A stretch of DNA of 64,000 nt from Flectonema sp. DT1601. Taxonomy: Eukaryota; Euglenozoa; Diplonemea; Diplonemida; Diplonemidae. The stretch covers positions 992,001-1,056,000 of the forward strand of contig OZ025784.1 in the NCBI GenBank assembly GCA_964019425.1, in the 5' to 3' direction. Below, in pieces: positions 42,544 to 54,515 of this stretch (its first letter is position 1; every line of letters begins with the position of its first letter). Both the position numbers and the translations under genes were made by a program. The notes below the pieces were generated by a model that saw only the letters and a program-made list of their open reading frames with translations, was not told the DNA's origin and searched no databases.

Positions 42544-43713
42544 CTACGGCTGTTGATCTTCCTTGGCTGGTTCTTCAGAATTTGGTTTTTCTTCATTCTT
42601 CTTGGCTTCTTCTTGTTCATGTTGTTTTAATGAAGAAACTAATTCTTCCTGCATCTTCTGAACCTCGTCGCTCTTCATGTCTGCACCAACCTGTTTTTTT
42701 TTTTTAATTGTTTCTTTTGTGAAGAAGTGAGATCAAAATATAATAACAAAACAGAACTTACCTCCTTCATCAGATTTCCAAATGCCTCCGCAAGTTTCTC
42801 TGGGCCCTTACCGTTTGCAAGTCTGATTTTTTTTTTTTTTAATTTTTTTTTTTTTTAGATCTGATGAGTAATAAATAAACAAACGTACTCTTCTTTCAAT
42901 TTCTCGATATCAGAATCAGGAGTTCCAGAGGCCTTGAGAAGGTCATCGAGACCGTCAACTCCCGGCATCTCATCGTTCATCAGTTTTTTAAATACTTCGC
43001 TGAAATCTTCTGTTTCACTTCCTTCAGCTCCTGGAGATGAACCAACACCAGGTCCACCCATAGCCTTTAGTAAGTCGGCCATTTTTTCATCATCTGGTTT
43101 ACCGTCTTTGTTCATCCTGTTTGTTTGATTGTTATAATTGATTCAGCAGTTTATTAAAAACAAATAATAAAAAAAGGTGAAAAAGTTATAATTACATTGA
43201 CAGGAATTGATCTCCACCTCCTCCCATAGCCTGGAGTAGTTGGGCGAGTTGCTCAGTTGATTCTTGCGGTTCAGCTCCAGTTTCACCAGCACCCTCTTCC
43301 ATGCCTTTAACAACACCAGCAACGCTTTGTTGGAGTTGTTCAATAAATGGGTTGAGTGGATCGTTTTCAGTTGTTGGGTTTCCTTCGTCGTCTTTACCCA
43401 TTTCTTTTGTTACGGAGTCTAAGAGTCCGAGACACTTCTTAAATATGTCTTCATCGGAATCACCATCACTATTATTAACTAAACTGAGTCCTTGTTCTAC
43501 CAGTGATTTCAACTCAGCGTCTTCGTTACCTCCATCACCGAGACTCGATAAAGCGTTTTCTAATAATTTTGATATGTCTTGGTCACCTTCTTCTATTGTG
43601 ACTTCTGATTTTTTCTTCTTTTTTTCTTCTTGTCTGTGGTCTTCATCTTCCTTTGCTTTATCATAACTGTCGAGGGCGTCGTCGAGGAGAGCGTCTAGGT
43701 CGTCATCTTCCAT
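42544..43713 (-). CDS. Pex19-like acidic protein, four exons
   Basis: Exons 43713-43196, 43116-42889, 42822-42762 and 42690-42544 join in frame to 317 residues. Introns are 79, 66 and 71 nt (gtaatt, gtacgt, gtaagt donors), each A-rich before the AG. The N-terminus EDDDLDALLDDALDSYDKAK resembles the Pex3-binding start of Pex19. A repeated helical design follows: LLENALSSLG, LLQAMGGGG, LLKAMGGPG. Length is close to Pex19 (~300). The C-terminal CaaX box of most Pex19 is absent; the protein ends EDQQP. The C-terminal membrane-signal-binding domain is not obvious. Pex19 is a cytosolic chaperone for peroxisomal membrane proteins. The gene model is solid; the family call is moderate. Confidence 0.6.
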
Positions 43714-44048
43714 AATATTTATTTTAAAAAGTTCTGTTTTTTTTTTTGTTTTTTTGTAAGAAATCATAAATACTCAAAACAAACAAAAACTATTTTGAAC
43801 ACGAAGTTTCAAGAACCTTAATCTTATACTACTTGTCCCTTTTAGGCCTTCATCAGTAAGTTCTGTGAACTTCATTCTGGTATTTTAGTAAATTAGATTT
43901 ATCAATTGGTCTATTTCAAAAGAACTGATTTCTTAATGTCCATTGTAGCTCGCCAGGACAACCAGGACGGGGGATCATATATTTGTTTTTCGTACTGATG
44001 TTCATTTTATGACGAACGAGTACAACTTCTCTTTCATCACAACCTGAT

Positions 44049-44133
44049 AGAAACAGATAGATAAAGAAGTCACTACATTGCGCATTGTGATCTCTGATAC
44101 AAAACTAAAGAGCACAATCTTTGTTTGGATTAT
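44049..44133 (+). repeat. direct repeat, copy A
   Basis: ATAGAAACAGATAGATAAAG and ~65 following bases recur almost identically at 46,107. Here the end joins directly to AATCTTTGTTTGGATTAT. Confidence 0.9.
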
Positions 44134-46106
44134 TTGATTAAAGTATCCCGTAGGGAGAGAATGAATTGCACACGAAAGAAAAAACTTGTTTTTTTAAACT
44201 CACATTTTTGACATTCAAAAAAAAGAAAAAGAACAAAACCAAAACCAAAACGTTGGGTAATAACCAAATTTCAAAAAAAAAAAAAAAAAAAAAAGAATCA
44301 GCTTTAACAAAATTGTAATAAAATCACAGTTGATGTTTGTTTGCGTCACGCAGCCCCGTGAACCGACTTAAAGTGATAAAGCTAAAAGGACGTTTACGTG
44401 TGCTGCCCAAAATTGTTTATAAAATAATAATAATAAGCGACTTCCTATTGAGACCTTCTGAAGAACAAATGAAATTTGCTCACGCGAACCAATTAGTAGT
44501 GAAACCGTCATAATTGAAGTGGATCTCAAGAGTGTTCGAAATCTTCTTCAGGGCGGTAATGTGACCTAGATAACTAACTGGTGTGGGATGCAGTACTGAG
44601 TGCGGAATTCCCTATTACGGGAAGTCCTGAGGGAACATTATTTTTCATTCTTACTATCATTTTAAAAGTTGGCGAAAAAAACTCCCACCCGACCAGTTCT
44701 GCCAATTGGAATGATACTCAGAAAAAACCAAATGTAGTAGGTGACAGCTTGACCTGAGGCGGCAGGTTGGTACCAAAATTGCTACACAAATGACTACTAG
44801 TTTCGCATCAGGTACCTGGGGTTTTCAGTTTTGATGATGTTTGGCACCAATAGTGGCCAGCGGTTCCGAAAAACAATTGATAAACTCTGGTTACGAGGTT
44901 TGTCCCGCTGCATTCGAAATAATTAGCACCTGAAAAACCCTACGCGCATTTTTTTGTTTGTAAAACCACCCAGAGCACAGCAGTCTCAATGAGAAACCAT
45001 AAGAAATACACCCACGGAAAATGGGGTGGAAAAAAAAAAAAAAAAAAAAAAAATGAAGAAGAAAAAAATCCCCCACTCATAGAGAGAATTTGGCAAAATC
45101 ACCTCCCAATCTCAAAGGAGTAAAGAAATCAAAATTCGCACTGAATTTTTTTTTTTTGATTAGACACTGGAAGTCAGGATAAATAACCTTTTTTTGTCGC
45201 TCAAAAAAAAAAAAAAAAAAAAGGGGGGTTGAGTGATAGTTTTGACAATGGTAGTAACAGTAATAAACCTTATAATAAATAATTAATAATTAATAAAGGA
45301 TGTATTACACTCGTAAATAACTAAAACACCACCACTAGTACAAGTATCTAGAAAACGTTGTCGAATCTGGTAGTTCGGGGCATACAAGTTGAGCGCCCCA
45401 TACCTTGCAGTCCGTCACAATGGATGAAAACTTTTTTCTCTTTTTTGTTTTTTTTTCAAAAAAAAAAAAAAAAAAGGTGGGCAATGTGCCCCCCAAGTTT
45501 GGTACAAAAAAGGGGAAAAATAAACTTCGTATATTCGGAATCACAAATTAAAAAAAACAACCACCAAGTCAATTAGCACCAGTAAGGACCCAATCGCAAA
45601 GATGGTAGTTTTATTGCTTCGGCTAGAGAAGTGATCGACTTCAGCTCCCACCTGGCCCAGAGGCTAACAGGTTGAAAACTAAAGAAAAAAAATCTGGGAG
45701 TGAGCGGAAGGTGAAAAAAGATTTTTTCATATTCAGCATCTTTCTTTACAATACGACCACATGTGCCATATGCCCACACTCCACGAAAGAAAATAGAAAC
45801 CCCGGAACAGTACCGAGGATCGTTCACCTCCAGTTGTCACTGTGGGCTTACCGAAAAGCTTTGGAAAAGTACCACAAAAATTGGGCAGCCATGTCACTCA
45901 GCAAGAAATAAAAACAAAAAGGATCAGACAGTCAGTTTAAGGTCACAACTGCGCCAGACCAGAAAAAAAAATATAAAAATATATAAACTAATTACTTGAC
46001 GTTTACTAACTAACCAAAATTGAAGCCTAACTGCTTATTTCTTTTTTTGTTCCCCGACAAATTTTTACTTTTTATCTCGTAAACAATTTTTCAGAAGACC
46101 TGCTCA

Positions 46107-46227
46107 ATAGAAACAGATAGATAAAGAAGTCACTACATTGCGTGTTGTGATCTCTGATACAAAACTAAAGAGCATCAGGTCACTTCCATAGAACGTAAGT
46201 AGACCCAATCTTTTGTTTGGATTATAT
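46107..46227 (+). repeat. direct repeat, copy B with an insertion
   Basis: About 95% identical to copy A over ~75 bases, with ~30 extra bases (46,175-46,205) before the shared AATCTTTTGTTTGGATTAT. The insert carries an AACGTAAGT donor-like word. Confidence 0.9.
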
Positions 46228-46915
46228 AAACAAATAGAAACAGAAGAAAAAAAAAAAAAACATCAATTTAAAAAAATCTTTCTGACTTAAAAAAAAAAAA
46301 ATAATGATAATAACAATAATAATTCGCAACACGGTGTCAGATAGCGAAGACGATCCAATTAGTAGTTGGAATCGATATTTACTACCGCAGTGACGTTTTT
46401 CACTAAACTTTCTTAACACGAATTAAGAGTACACAGCGACCACTACATCCACACCATAAAAAAACCTCCCATGCGATATTCCAAAAGGCTCCTTCACATA
46501 ATATTTTCCAGCGTGTAAATGCCTCCGGAAAAAAAAAAAAAAAAAAAAGGAAGAGGAGGTTTTTTTAGTGCTCCTACCAACCGGTGGCCATGAAGCTGTA
46601 GGATTTGGAAATCATTCGTTAAATGAAAGTAAACAAGAAAAAGGGAGCGCGCTGACCTTGCTAATATTGATAAGGTGTGGCATAGGGAAAGAAATATATG
46701 GCGAGTTTCTATGGATCTGTACTGTCCGTTTCCTTCAATCAGGTCTCATACTCAACAGCTGAATAGATGTCAGATTGATTTAAAATTTAAAGAAAAAAAA
46801 AAAAAATTCAATTTTTCTCTCAAGAATTTTCATCAGGTTAATAAATCTCTTTGAGGTAACCAACAACGATATAGAATAAACTAGAGAAGTGAAAACAGAT
46901 AAAAGAAATATTGAA

Positions 46916-48775
46916 CTATATCCTACCAATAGGCTGCACAAGAGGGTTTGACCACGATCTTAATTTCGGGGAATCAGATTCAACAGAAGATGCAACCTCA
47001 TCATTGCCGTAATGCTCTTCTGGAATGGGTCCTGCAAACCCGTCTGGCACAGAACGATAGAATTCTGAAACCGTCAGCCCTGAATCACCTCCAGCCGCCA
47101 TCTTTCTCTTCTTAAGAAGCAGCATTGAGAGGGATAGTACCACTACTGCGGCACACAGACAACCTCCTCCAAAAAACCAAAAGAAGGGAATCGAACTTGA
47201 TGAGTTATTACCAGGCTCACTCCAGTTTTGTGTCTCAGTAGGCGACCATGAGGTATCTCTAGGTCCGTATTGAGTTGTTTTTATAAGGCTTCCATCATCA
47301 AAAGGAACGACGTCAAGAACGAGAAGATCTTTTTTAATATTATTATTGTCGTGTAGTACACCAGTGTTTTTAGATGCCTCATTAACGGCTTTTATGATAG
47401 CACCTTCCTCCTTGAAGACTTCCGTATTTTTCCAATCCGTAATAATAAATTCAGCAAACACTCCTCCATATTTATTTAGGTTCGCTAGTTCTTCTTGTGT
47501 TTCAGCAAGTGTTTCTGTGTTACGATCAGGTGTTATGTAATCTTTTCCAGAAACGCAATCATGTTGCGCGTTGGTAGCTGTTGGTTTTCGCAAGTCCTTT
47601 GTAAGAGGACAGACGTAAGAAATCAATATATCGAATGGAGCTCCTGGATAACCATTACTTTCGAATGTTTGAAGGATAGTTTTTCGTAATTTCGCCAACC
47701 AGTTTGCGATATCTGGACGTGGCCATTTTGCTCGGAACTTAAATCCCTTTGCGATCCAAGGATTCTCAAACTTACTTCCAATCTCCCACCCGACTGGATA
47801 AGTTGGTGCCACTGGAACAGAAGTTGCGGCGACAGGGATATTAGTCCCAGGGATACTCGTGTTGCTAAGTGGTAGTATATTAGGATCCATAAGTGGTACC
47901 TCAGTAGGAATGGCAGTTAAAACTGGCGCACTGGTTGGTATTTCAGTTGGGGTCTGTGAAGGAGGTACAACAGTAGGAACTGTTGTTGGAACCACAGATG
48001 GTACTGCCGTGGGAATCGCAGTTGGCATCGCAGTTGGAATCGCTGTTGGGTTCGCAGTTGGAATCGCTGTTGGGTTCGCAGTTGGAATCGCTGTTGGGTT
48101 CGCAGTTGGAATCGCTGTTGGGTTCGCAGTTGGAACCGCAGTTGGGGTCGCAGTCGGGGTCGCAGTCGGGGTAGCTGTTGGGATCGCAGTTGGAACTTGA
48201 GTAGGAATATTCGTGGGAACAGGTGTTGGAGCTGTCGTTTTATAACAGGTCACCTGCTGATTGTTTTTATCAATATTCTGACTGTACTGTCCTAGTAAAC
48301 CTCCTCCCTTGTTATACCAACAAGTGAATATCCATTCTTGACTTGTTATAGCATTCACACACATTGCGCAGGCTATTTTTTCCGTTCTTTTCCAAATCAT
48401 GCTGGCAAATGGTTTATACTTTTTGTGATTATCCGGATCGTCTGGGTCATTGAAGTTAAAGGAATTCGCAAACTGAATCCAAATTTCAATAGCTGCGAGG
48501 TCAGTCACTCCTGATCGGTATGGCCCTTGACCTGTATAGGATTCCTCCGTGGTGTCTTGTCCATAAAATTGTTGAGGTACTACGGACCCTGGACTACATG
48601 CTGTTTTATCTAACACTTGCTGCATACTCTGATCCCACTCAAGGTCTCCACTGTCGTGTCTACATCGAACGCTATTTATTTTGTTGATGATATCACTTTT
48701 CGTAGAACGGCTTATTTGCTTTACTTGTGCTCCGCTCGCCGCAATCAACGCGAAGACGAAACTTAAACATCGCAT
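46916..48775 (-). CDS. CAP/SCP-domain type I membrane protein with Pro-Thr stalk
   Basis: About 619 residues from the ATG at 48,775, 14 nt after TATATTAG. Residues 1-17 form a signal peptide (MRCLSFVFALIAASGA). Residues ~18-185 resemble the CAP superfamily (NSVRCRHDSGDLEWD, SMIWKRTEKIACAMC, EWIFTCWYNKGG), with several Cys. A Pro/Thr/Ala/Asn repeat (IPTANPTA units) makes a ~110-residue, likely glycosylated stalk. A second Cys-containing domain (~335-520) is not recognised. A TM helix lies near 550-575 (FGGGCLCAAVVVLSLSMLLL) and a ~50-residue cytosolic tail ends the protein. It is likely displayed at the cell surface. Sterol or lipid binding is a known CAP trait but is inference here. Confidence 0.83.
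   Translation of the reverse strand: MRCLSFVFALIAASGAQVKQISRSTKSDIINKINSVRCRHDSGDLEWDQSMQQVLDKTACSPGSVVPQQFYGQDTTEESYTGQGPYRSGVTDLAAIEIWIQFANSFNFNDPDDPDNHKKYKPFASMIWKRTEKIACAMCVNAITSQEWIFTCWYNKGGGLLGQYSQNIDKNNQQVTCYKTTAPTPVPTNIPTQVPTAIPTATPTATPTATPTAVPTANPTAIPTANPTAIPTANPTAIPTANPTAIPTAMPTAIPTAVPSVVPTTVPTVVPPSQTPTEIPTSAPVLTAIPTEVPLMDPNILPLSNTSIPGTNIPVAATSVPVAPTYPVGWEIGSKFENPWIAKGFKFRAKWPRPDIANWLAKLRKTILQTFESNGYPGAPFDILISYVCPLTKDLRKPTATNAQHDCVSGKDYITPDRNTETLAETQEELANLNKYGGVFAEFIITDWKNTEVFKEEGAIIKAVNEASKNTGVLHDNNNIKKDLLVLDVVPFDDGSLIKTTQYGPRDTSWSPTETQNWSEPGNNSSSSIPFFWFFGGGCLCAAVVVLSLSMLLLKKRKMAAGGDSGLTVSEFYRSVPDGFAGPIPEEHYGNDEVASSVESDSPKLRSWSNPLVQPIGRI
48033..48128 (-). repeat. four perfect 24-bp units in the stalk
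   Basis: A 24-base unit encoding eight residues (ANPTAIPT) repeats four times without change at 48,033-48,128. Diverged 12-base half units flank it from ~48,001 to 48,194. Confidence 0.95.
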
Positions 48776-49851
48776 TGTTGTAACCACACCTAATATAATA
48801 TACAAAATAATATTTAAAAAAAAAAAAAAAAAAAAAACATATAAAAATCTACCTTCGTTGTGTCCTTCTTTACTTTTTACTGAATTTAAAAAAAGAATAT
48901 TATTATTATCACTCATCACGTTGATAGAGATGCAAACACAACGTCGAAAAAGAGGAAACTACAGATGAGTTGAGGGAAGGGTTTTTTAGTATTTACCTTT
49001 CGCACGACCCAACGCTAAAAGAAACTTTTAAATTATGTAGTAGTATCTTATTTACGCGAAATGTGAGTTTAGATACGCCACGTAGTGTGATGTGTTGATG
49101 ACGAGAAAAAAAAAACGGGGGATAAAAATATAAAAACAAAAAACGGGGGTGGGGAAAAAAAGGAGGGGATGGATGTATTCTTTTTTTTTTTTTTTTTCCT
49201 AAAAAAAAAATGAAATAAAAAAAAATAAAAACAAAAAGCGTGGTGCCCCCACCTTTCATTATATTGTCAAAAAAGAAAATAATAATTTTTGAATATAACT
49301 ACGGTGGTGAGAACCACTTAAAAAAAATGACCTGCAAAAGAATGATAGAACCGAAAAGTGACAAAAAAAAAAAAAAAAAAAAGTGAAATTCGAAAAATAG
49401 AAAAAAAAAATTAAAGGGAAAAAGGCAAGAAGCAGAAGTTACAAAACAAGTAGAGCCACAATCAGGGATAGTGCAACGGGCTTGCCATAAAAAAGAAAAA
49501 GAGGAAGAAATACAACGTTTAGAAAAGTGAACGCCGACTTGCTCTCGTCCGTTGCATTAAGTCAGTAACTGGTCATGAGAATTTTATTCACTTCCTATTC
49601 CTTTTTTTCTTTTTTCTTTTGCCTCAATTAATTTTTCGCTTCTTAATGATGATTGCTGAGTGATTACAAAATATACCAGCCAATTGGGAAGGGAAATTGA
49701 AAATGGGAAACAAAAAAATTTATTTTTTTTTTCCCCTCTCTTTTTAAACACTACATTCAAAATTTTGCTGTTTTTTTTTTTTTCTTTTCTTAACCCAGGC
49801 TTAACCCATTGGTATATAACATAAGTAGTTAACTCCAGAAATAAAGTAAGA
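48776..49851. other. intergenic region
   Basis: No gene. There are A-runs at ~48,818 and 49,363 and a T-run at ~49,181. It holds the 3' end of importin and the leader of the CAP gene. Confidence 0.5.
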
Positions 49852-52800
49852 CTACTGTCCTGACATCCACTTCTGTGGAGTAGTTCCAATGAAGTCAGTT
49901 AGCATGGCAAGAGTCTTTTCATCTATTCCTCTGTTATCCTCGTCTGTGTATTCCTCGATGAGCTGTTTTATTATTTGTGTGTTTTTATAATTTTGATAGA
50001 ATACAATTATTTCTAACTAAATAAAATAAAGACATACCTTACGAGCGATCGCCTGTAGCGTAAAGATGTTTGATCCATTCTCCCCACAGACAATTGGATT
50101 TCTTTGACACACGTAGTGGTTAAAGATAGTATCATGAACTACAACACATTCAATTTGATCGCCAGTAGTTGGAAGTAATTGAAGAACAAATGGAAGAACC
50201 TCAGCTGGATTCACATGAGGTTCATTTGGGTACAATTCAACTAATTTAAGCATCGCACTGGCAGCGTTGACAACAGCACCCGACCAATCTTTGTTTTGCC
50301 AATGCTGAGCAATCTTATGAGCTGCTGCCATTGTTTGCTTAGTGAAATCAGCTGGTAGTCCTGGAGAGTCTGGTACGTTCTTAATGTCATTACCAAAAGT
50401 AGCACAGATCTTAAGACCGTATGCGACATCTTGAGCGACTATCTCATCATCATAAGTTGCTCCGTGAATTAGAGCAGAGAAGATGTGATGGTAGTACGGC
50501 ATCACTGCTAGTTCACCGTATGCTAGGAAGTCATCTAATAAGGAGTAAGCAAGTTTCTTATCGTGACTATCAGTTGATTGAATCATCTCAGTAACAAGAG
50601 GTAAGAAGTCTTTAATAAAATGAGGAACGATAAGAACTGGATGAGTCTTCAAACAACTTCCAATACAAGTCACGGAGTGCAACAAGAACTCTTCTTCAAC
50701 TGCGTGCTTCTGAGTAATCTTCTCCTGTTCGTCTTCATCGTGTTTTACCTCCTCCTTCAGTGAATCTGTATTTTTTTTTTTTTTTTTTGTTATAAAAGCA
50801 CTAAACCAAGAAATTTTCTTTTTTTACATGCAAGATAAAAACATACCGTTAGTAGCGACAACCTTTCTCTCACGAGACTCCTTAAACATTTCGAGTAGGA
50901 TCTTAATATAGTCATCAATCTTGTTAGATGGCAACACGTTTTTGAGGTCAGCGTTCTCAAGCAACCGTCCGAAGGCTTCCATAAGATGAGCAGAGTTGAT
51001 TACTAAAATCTCACGTTTCAATGCTTCAATAAGAGTATCAAGCATGTGAATCATACTGTTACCAATGGCTCCTTGATCACCACGTTTGACGTTGTGCATA
51101 ATGCTTGGGATTAGCTTAACACTGTGTTCACGTACCTCGGCATCATAGGCACAGGTGGTAAGTGGAGCAACAACCTCCATAACCGCTTTATAGAATGGCT
51201 GCATATCATCAGCGAGGTTTTCATAAATTGTATCCAACAGAGCGCATGCTAACTTAGCGTCTTCAAGTTTAGATGTGTGAATACAAACTTCAGCTACTTC
51301 ACTTCCGAGTGAGATTCCTTTAGTCTCGTCAGCTACACGGGTACTGATGCAGTCAGTGCTGCCTGCATGCATTATCTTAATACATGATGATACTACTCTC
51401 TCTAAGTATGGTTTAATTAGCTGTCCTTCACCAGTAGACGCAAGAGAGACCCAAGCCTTGTTGATGTACTGCTGTCTGACATCATCAGCTGGAGCGCTTT
51501 CCATAATCTTCCACATGTGGGATCTAAACAAATCGAGGAAGTTATTTTCGTTTAATTTTGCTTCAGGAATGCAGGTGGCGATACCGGCAACGCATTCGAT
51601 GGTTTTTCCGACTAACTCGCGGAACTTCTCTTCCTCGAATTTGAGGTAGTTGGTTAATACCGGAATAAAGATATCGTAATATTGAATAAATTCTTTGTCC
51701 ATGTTGAAAGCAATATCTGAGAGGGCTGTGATGGCCTCTTCTCTGACGAACAGTTGCTCGTTTTCGCGACAGAGAACGCTGTGGATTTCCTTAAGAATTC
51801 CTTCGTGGTATTTAATATAACATTTTGCGTCAGCATCTTCAGCAAAGCTAGACATGATAGAGAGACCAGCTTTACGAAGCTTTGGGATACTGTCAGCCAT
51901 AAGTTTTACACTCGATTCGATAATCTGATCTGAGTACTTCTCTTCATAGGCAGGAGTGAACTCCATACAAAACTGACCAATACATTCAGCAGCGATGTGT
52001 CTTACTTTTGGGTGTTCGTGAGTGATGTGTTTGACAACAATCTCAGTAAAGCTCTGCATAACTGCTGGCTTTTCAAAAGTGCTGTGGCATCCTTCAGCAC
52101 ATGATACCAAAATAGCTATCGCTGCATAGTGTTTACGCCATTCACTTGATGCGAGAAGGACCTTCAACTGTTCAGAGAGCACGGCTTCAAGAGTCTTTCC
52201 TCCAAATGCTTCAGCGCAGACGGTAAGTCCCTGAACTCCAAATTCAGAGTCAGTGACTCCTTCCTCATCGTCAGCATCCTCATCTTCAGAGTCGTCATCA
52301 TGAAGAGCCCAGTGATCATTTGGCTCTGGTACAGTTGTAATTAAATCAATAAGTTTTTGGCAAAGAGTACCAACAAACTTTGGTACTCTCTTCAACTGTC
52401 TTGGAGCTGCGTCAGCAAGAGTAGTTAAGAAGTCACCAGCGTGATGTCTGAATTCTTTAGTTGGGTGTCCCATCATTGCGAACATTGCTTCGACAAGAGC
52501 CTGAGTGTTAGAAGAGCTGGTGTAGAAGTCAGTGTTAGTCTCAGCAATCTCAGTTATGACTTCCATAACGTTCTTTACCTCATCGTGGTTGTTGTTGACA
52601 ACTTTTTCTAAAACTCTCAACATGGTTGGAATCATTGCTGACCAACTTTTAATATTTGGAAGATCTGGTTCACTAGTGAAGCTCAACAACGCTCTCATCG
52701 CTGCCACGTTAGTTGGAAGATGCTCAGCGTTCAGCGCCTTTTCAATTTCCACTTTGAAAACTTCGGATTCGTCAGCGAGAGGTTTGGTCACAACAGCGTC

Positions 52801-53247
52801 ACCAATAATTCTCATCACTCTGAGTTGGATTTGACCTTCATGGGAAGACTTTAAAAATGGAACTACTTCAGGCCATTTGTTCGTCTCAGCGAGAAGTGTG
52901 AAGCAGAGAAGCGCAATTGCGTCTTCAATTTGCTTTGAGACCTTCTCATCATCAATTCCCTGAACAAACTGAATGAGGTAACTTCTGAATCCAGCCTGTT
53001 GTTCAGCAGTCAACTTGTCATAGAGATCGTGAGTTGTGATTGCTTTCTTTAAAAGAATAGATGCCAACTGTTTGGTTGGTCCTGACTCCTCAGCTACAGC
53101 TCTAGTCAGTCCCATTACGTACCAACCTGGTTGTTGAGTTCTTACATCCGATAGACCTGCTTCGGCTTGTTGTCTGATGTCATTTCTTTCACTTTGTGCG
53201 TTGGTTAGAGTAGTGACCAACTTCTCATGCATATCATCGGCAGCCAT
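49852..53247 (-). CDS. importin-5 / karyopherin beta-3
   Basis: Three exons: 53247-50847, 50765-50038 and 49962-49852, giving 1079 residues (IPO5 has ~1097). HEAT repeats run throughout. Diagnostic segments are VRHIAAECIGQFCMEFTP, FVREEAITALSDIAF, FRELVGKTIECVAGIA and the C-terminal YPNEPHVNPAEVLPFVLQLL plus NPIVCGENGSNIF. An acidic loop (DDDSEDEDADDEEG near 315) resembles the IPO5/Kap121 acidic loop. Introns are 81 and 75 nt (gtatgt donors). The first ends in ~20 A then TACAG; the second is A-rich. The protein imports ribosomal proteins and histones in Ran-dependent fashion. I prefer the ATG at 53,247 over an in-frame ATG 17 codons upstream, since MAADDMHEKL matches the family start. Confidence 0.96.
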
Positions 53248-54515
53248 GTTTGATAAAACTGATAATGTCCTGGTGAGATTAGAAAAGTTAAGAAACAAAA
53301 TATCGATCAGGGTTTTTTTTATTAAAAAAGAAATTTAAAAAAAAAAAACTAGGCCATCGTTTGGTTTTTCTACAATGAGAAAAACACCAATCCCGAGCAA
53401 CTCGAGAATATACAATTTTTAGATAAAAACAAAACGGCGGAGGAAATAAATGAAATTCAAAAGAAAGAAAAAAAAAAAAAAAAAACTCAAAAAAGCCAGA
53501 GTTCGTTTATTTTAAATATGGCTTACCCTTTGAAGTAATTTGAGTTTTCTTTTTTCTTCTTTTTCTTCTTTTTTTTTTTCAATTTTGAGAATAAAAATAA
53601 AAGGAGAGAGAAGGAAAAAAACAAAAGAAACAAACCAAAGAAAAATGAATACGCGAAGGGATATTATCACAATAATTATTTAGTACACTCGCTTTTTTTT
53701 TTTCTTTCTTTTTTTTTCCCCCCGTCGAGAAAAAAAATAAAATAAAAAACGAAAAAAAAAAACGAGGACAACAAAACACGATATCCCACTCGCGAAAAAC
53801 GCGATCGTTACGATTTAGAGGAGAGGAGAGGGGATAAAAAGAAAAAACAGAAGTCACACGCATAGGTATCACATTATTATTGACACAATACATTTTTTTT
53901 AACGAAAAACACCCGCAGAGGATCAAAAAAGTGATCTAAAACCACATCCACAGAACACACACCAATTTCAGATAGCCACCACAGCTTTATCCACCCGCCT
54001 GAAGGAAGTAGATCGAAGCTGTAAAAACGCAATACGGTTTTTTCTTTTTCTTTTTTTGTTAATACCACCGAAACCAGGTAAGTCCTGACGGCTGTATCAA
54101 ACGTATCGCGGAGAGGTAACTAACTGCTAGTGTGTGAGTTACGTTTTTTTTAAAAACAATCTTTGTAAGGCACATCAATGGGTCTTGGGGACAATTACCG
54201 ATTGCTAGAATTGTTCGGTTTGAATATAAACTCTCTTTTTAAAACGTTTTTTTTTTTTTCTTTTTTGATTATTTTTTTATGGAACAAAACTTTACAAAAA
54301 ATCGACGGTGATAACAATTCTTTGTCCAATCCTCAAAGGAAGAGATGATTAAGACTTTTTTGTGTTAAAATCAAAATGAATTCTCATCTGAAGATGGAAT
54401 AATTTTCTACACAATCACAACTTTAGTGTGTATTGACTAAGGGAACACAAACCCTCACACGAGGAAGAACTAGAAACTATTTATAAAACAAGTGAAAGGA
54501 AACAAAGATTTGCTC
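53248..54515. other. 1.3 kb intergenic region
   Basis: No gene recognised. Runs of A and T dominate 53,330-53,770. The 54,000-54,500 part has no feature I can name. Confidence 0.5.

Larger units (their letters stand above)
43714..46915. other. 3.2 kb gene-free region with a duplicated segment
   Basis: I find no supported gene. It includes one direct repeat pair (44,049 and 46,107), long A-runs at ~44,272, 45,030, 45,202 and 46,529, and chance frames of poly-Lys/Phe. Confidence 0.5.

Noticed and set aside
23540..43832. Shared ~21-base word near 23,540 and 43,811 (CCTTAATCTTATAC core)
   Set aside because: Single short match without a common flank; not enough for an element or RNA gene.
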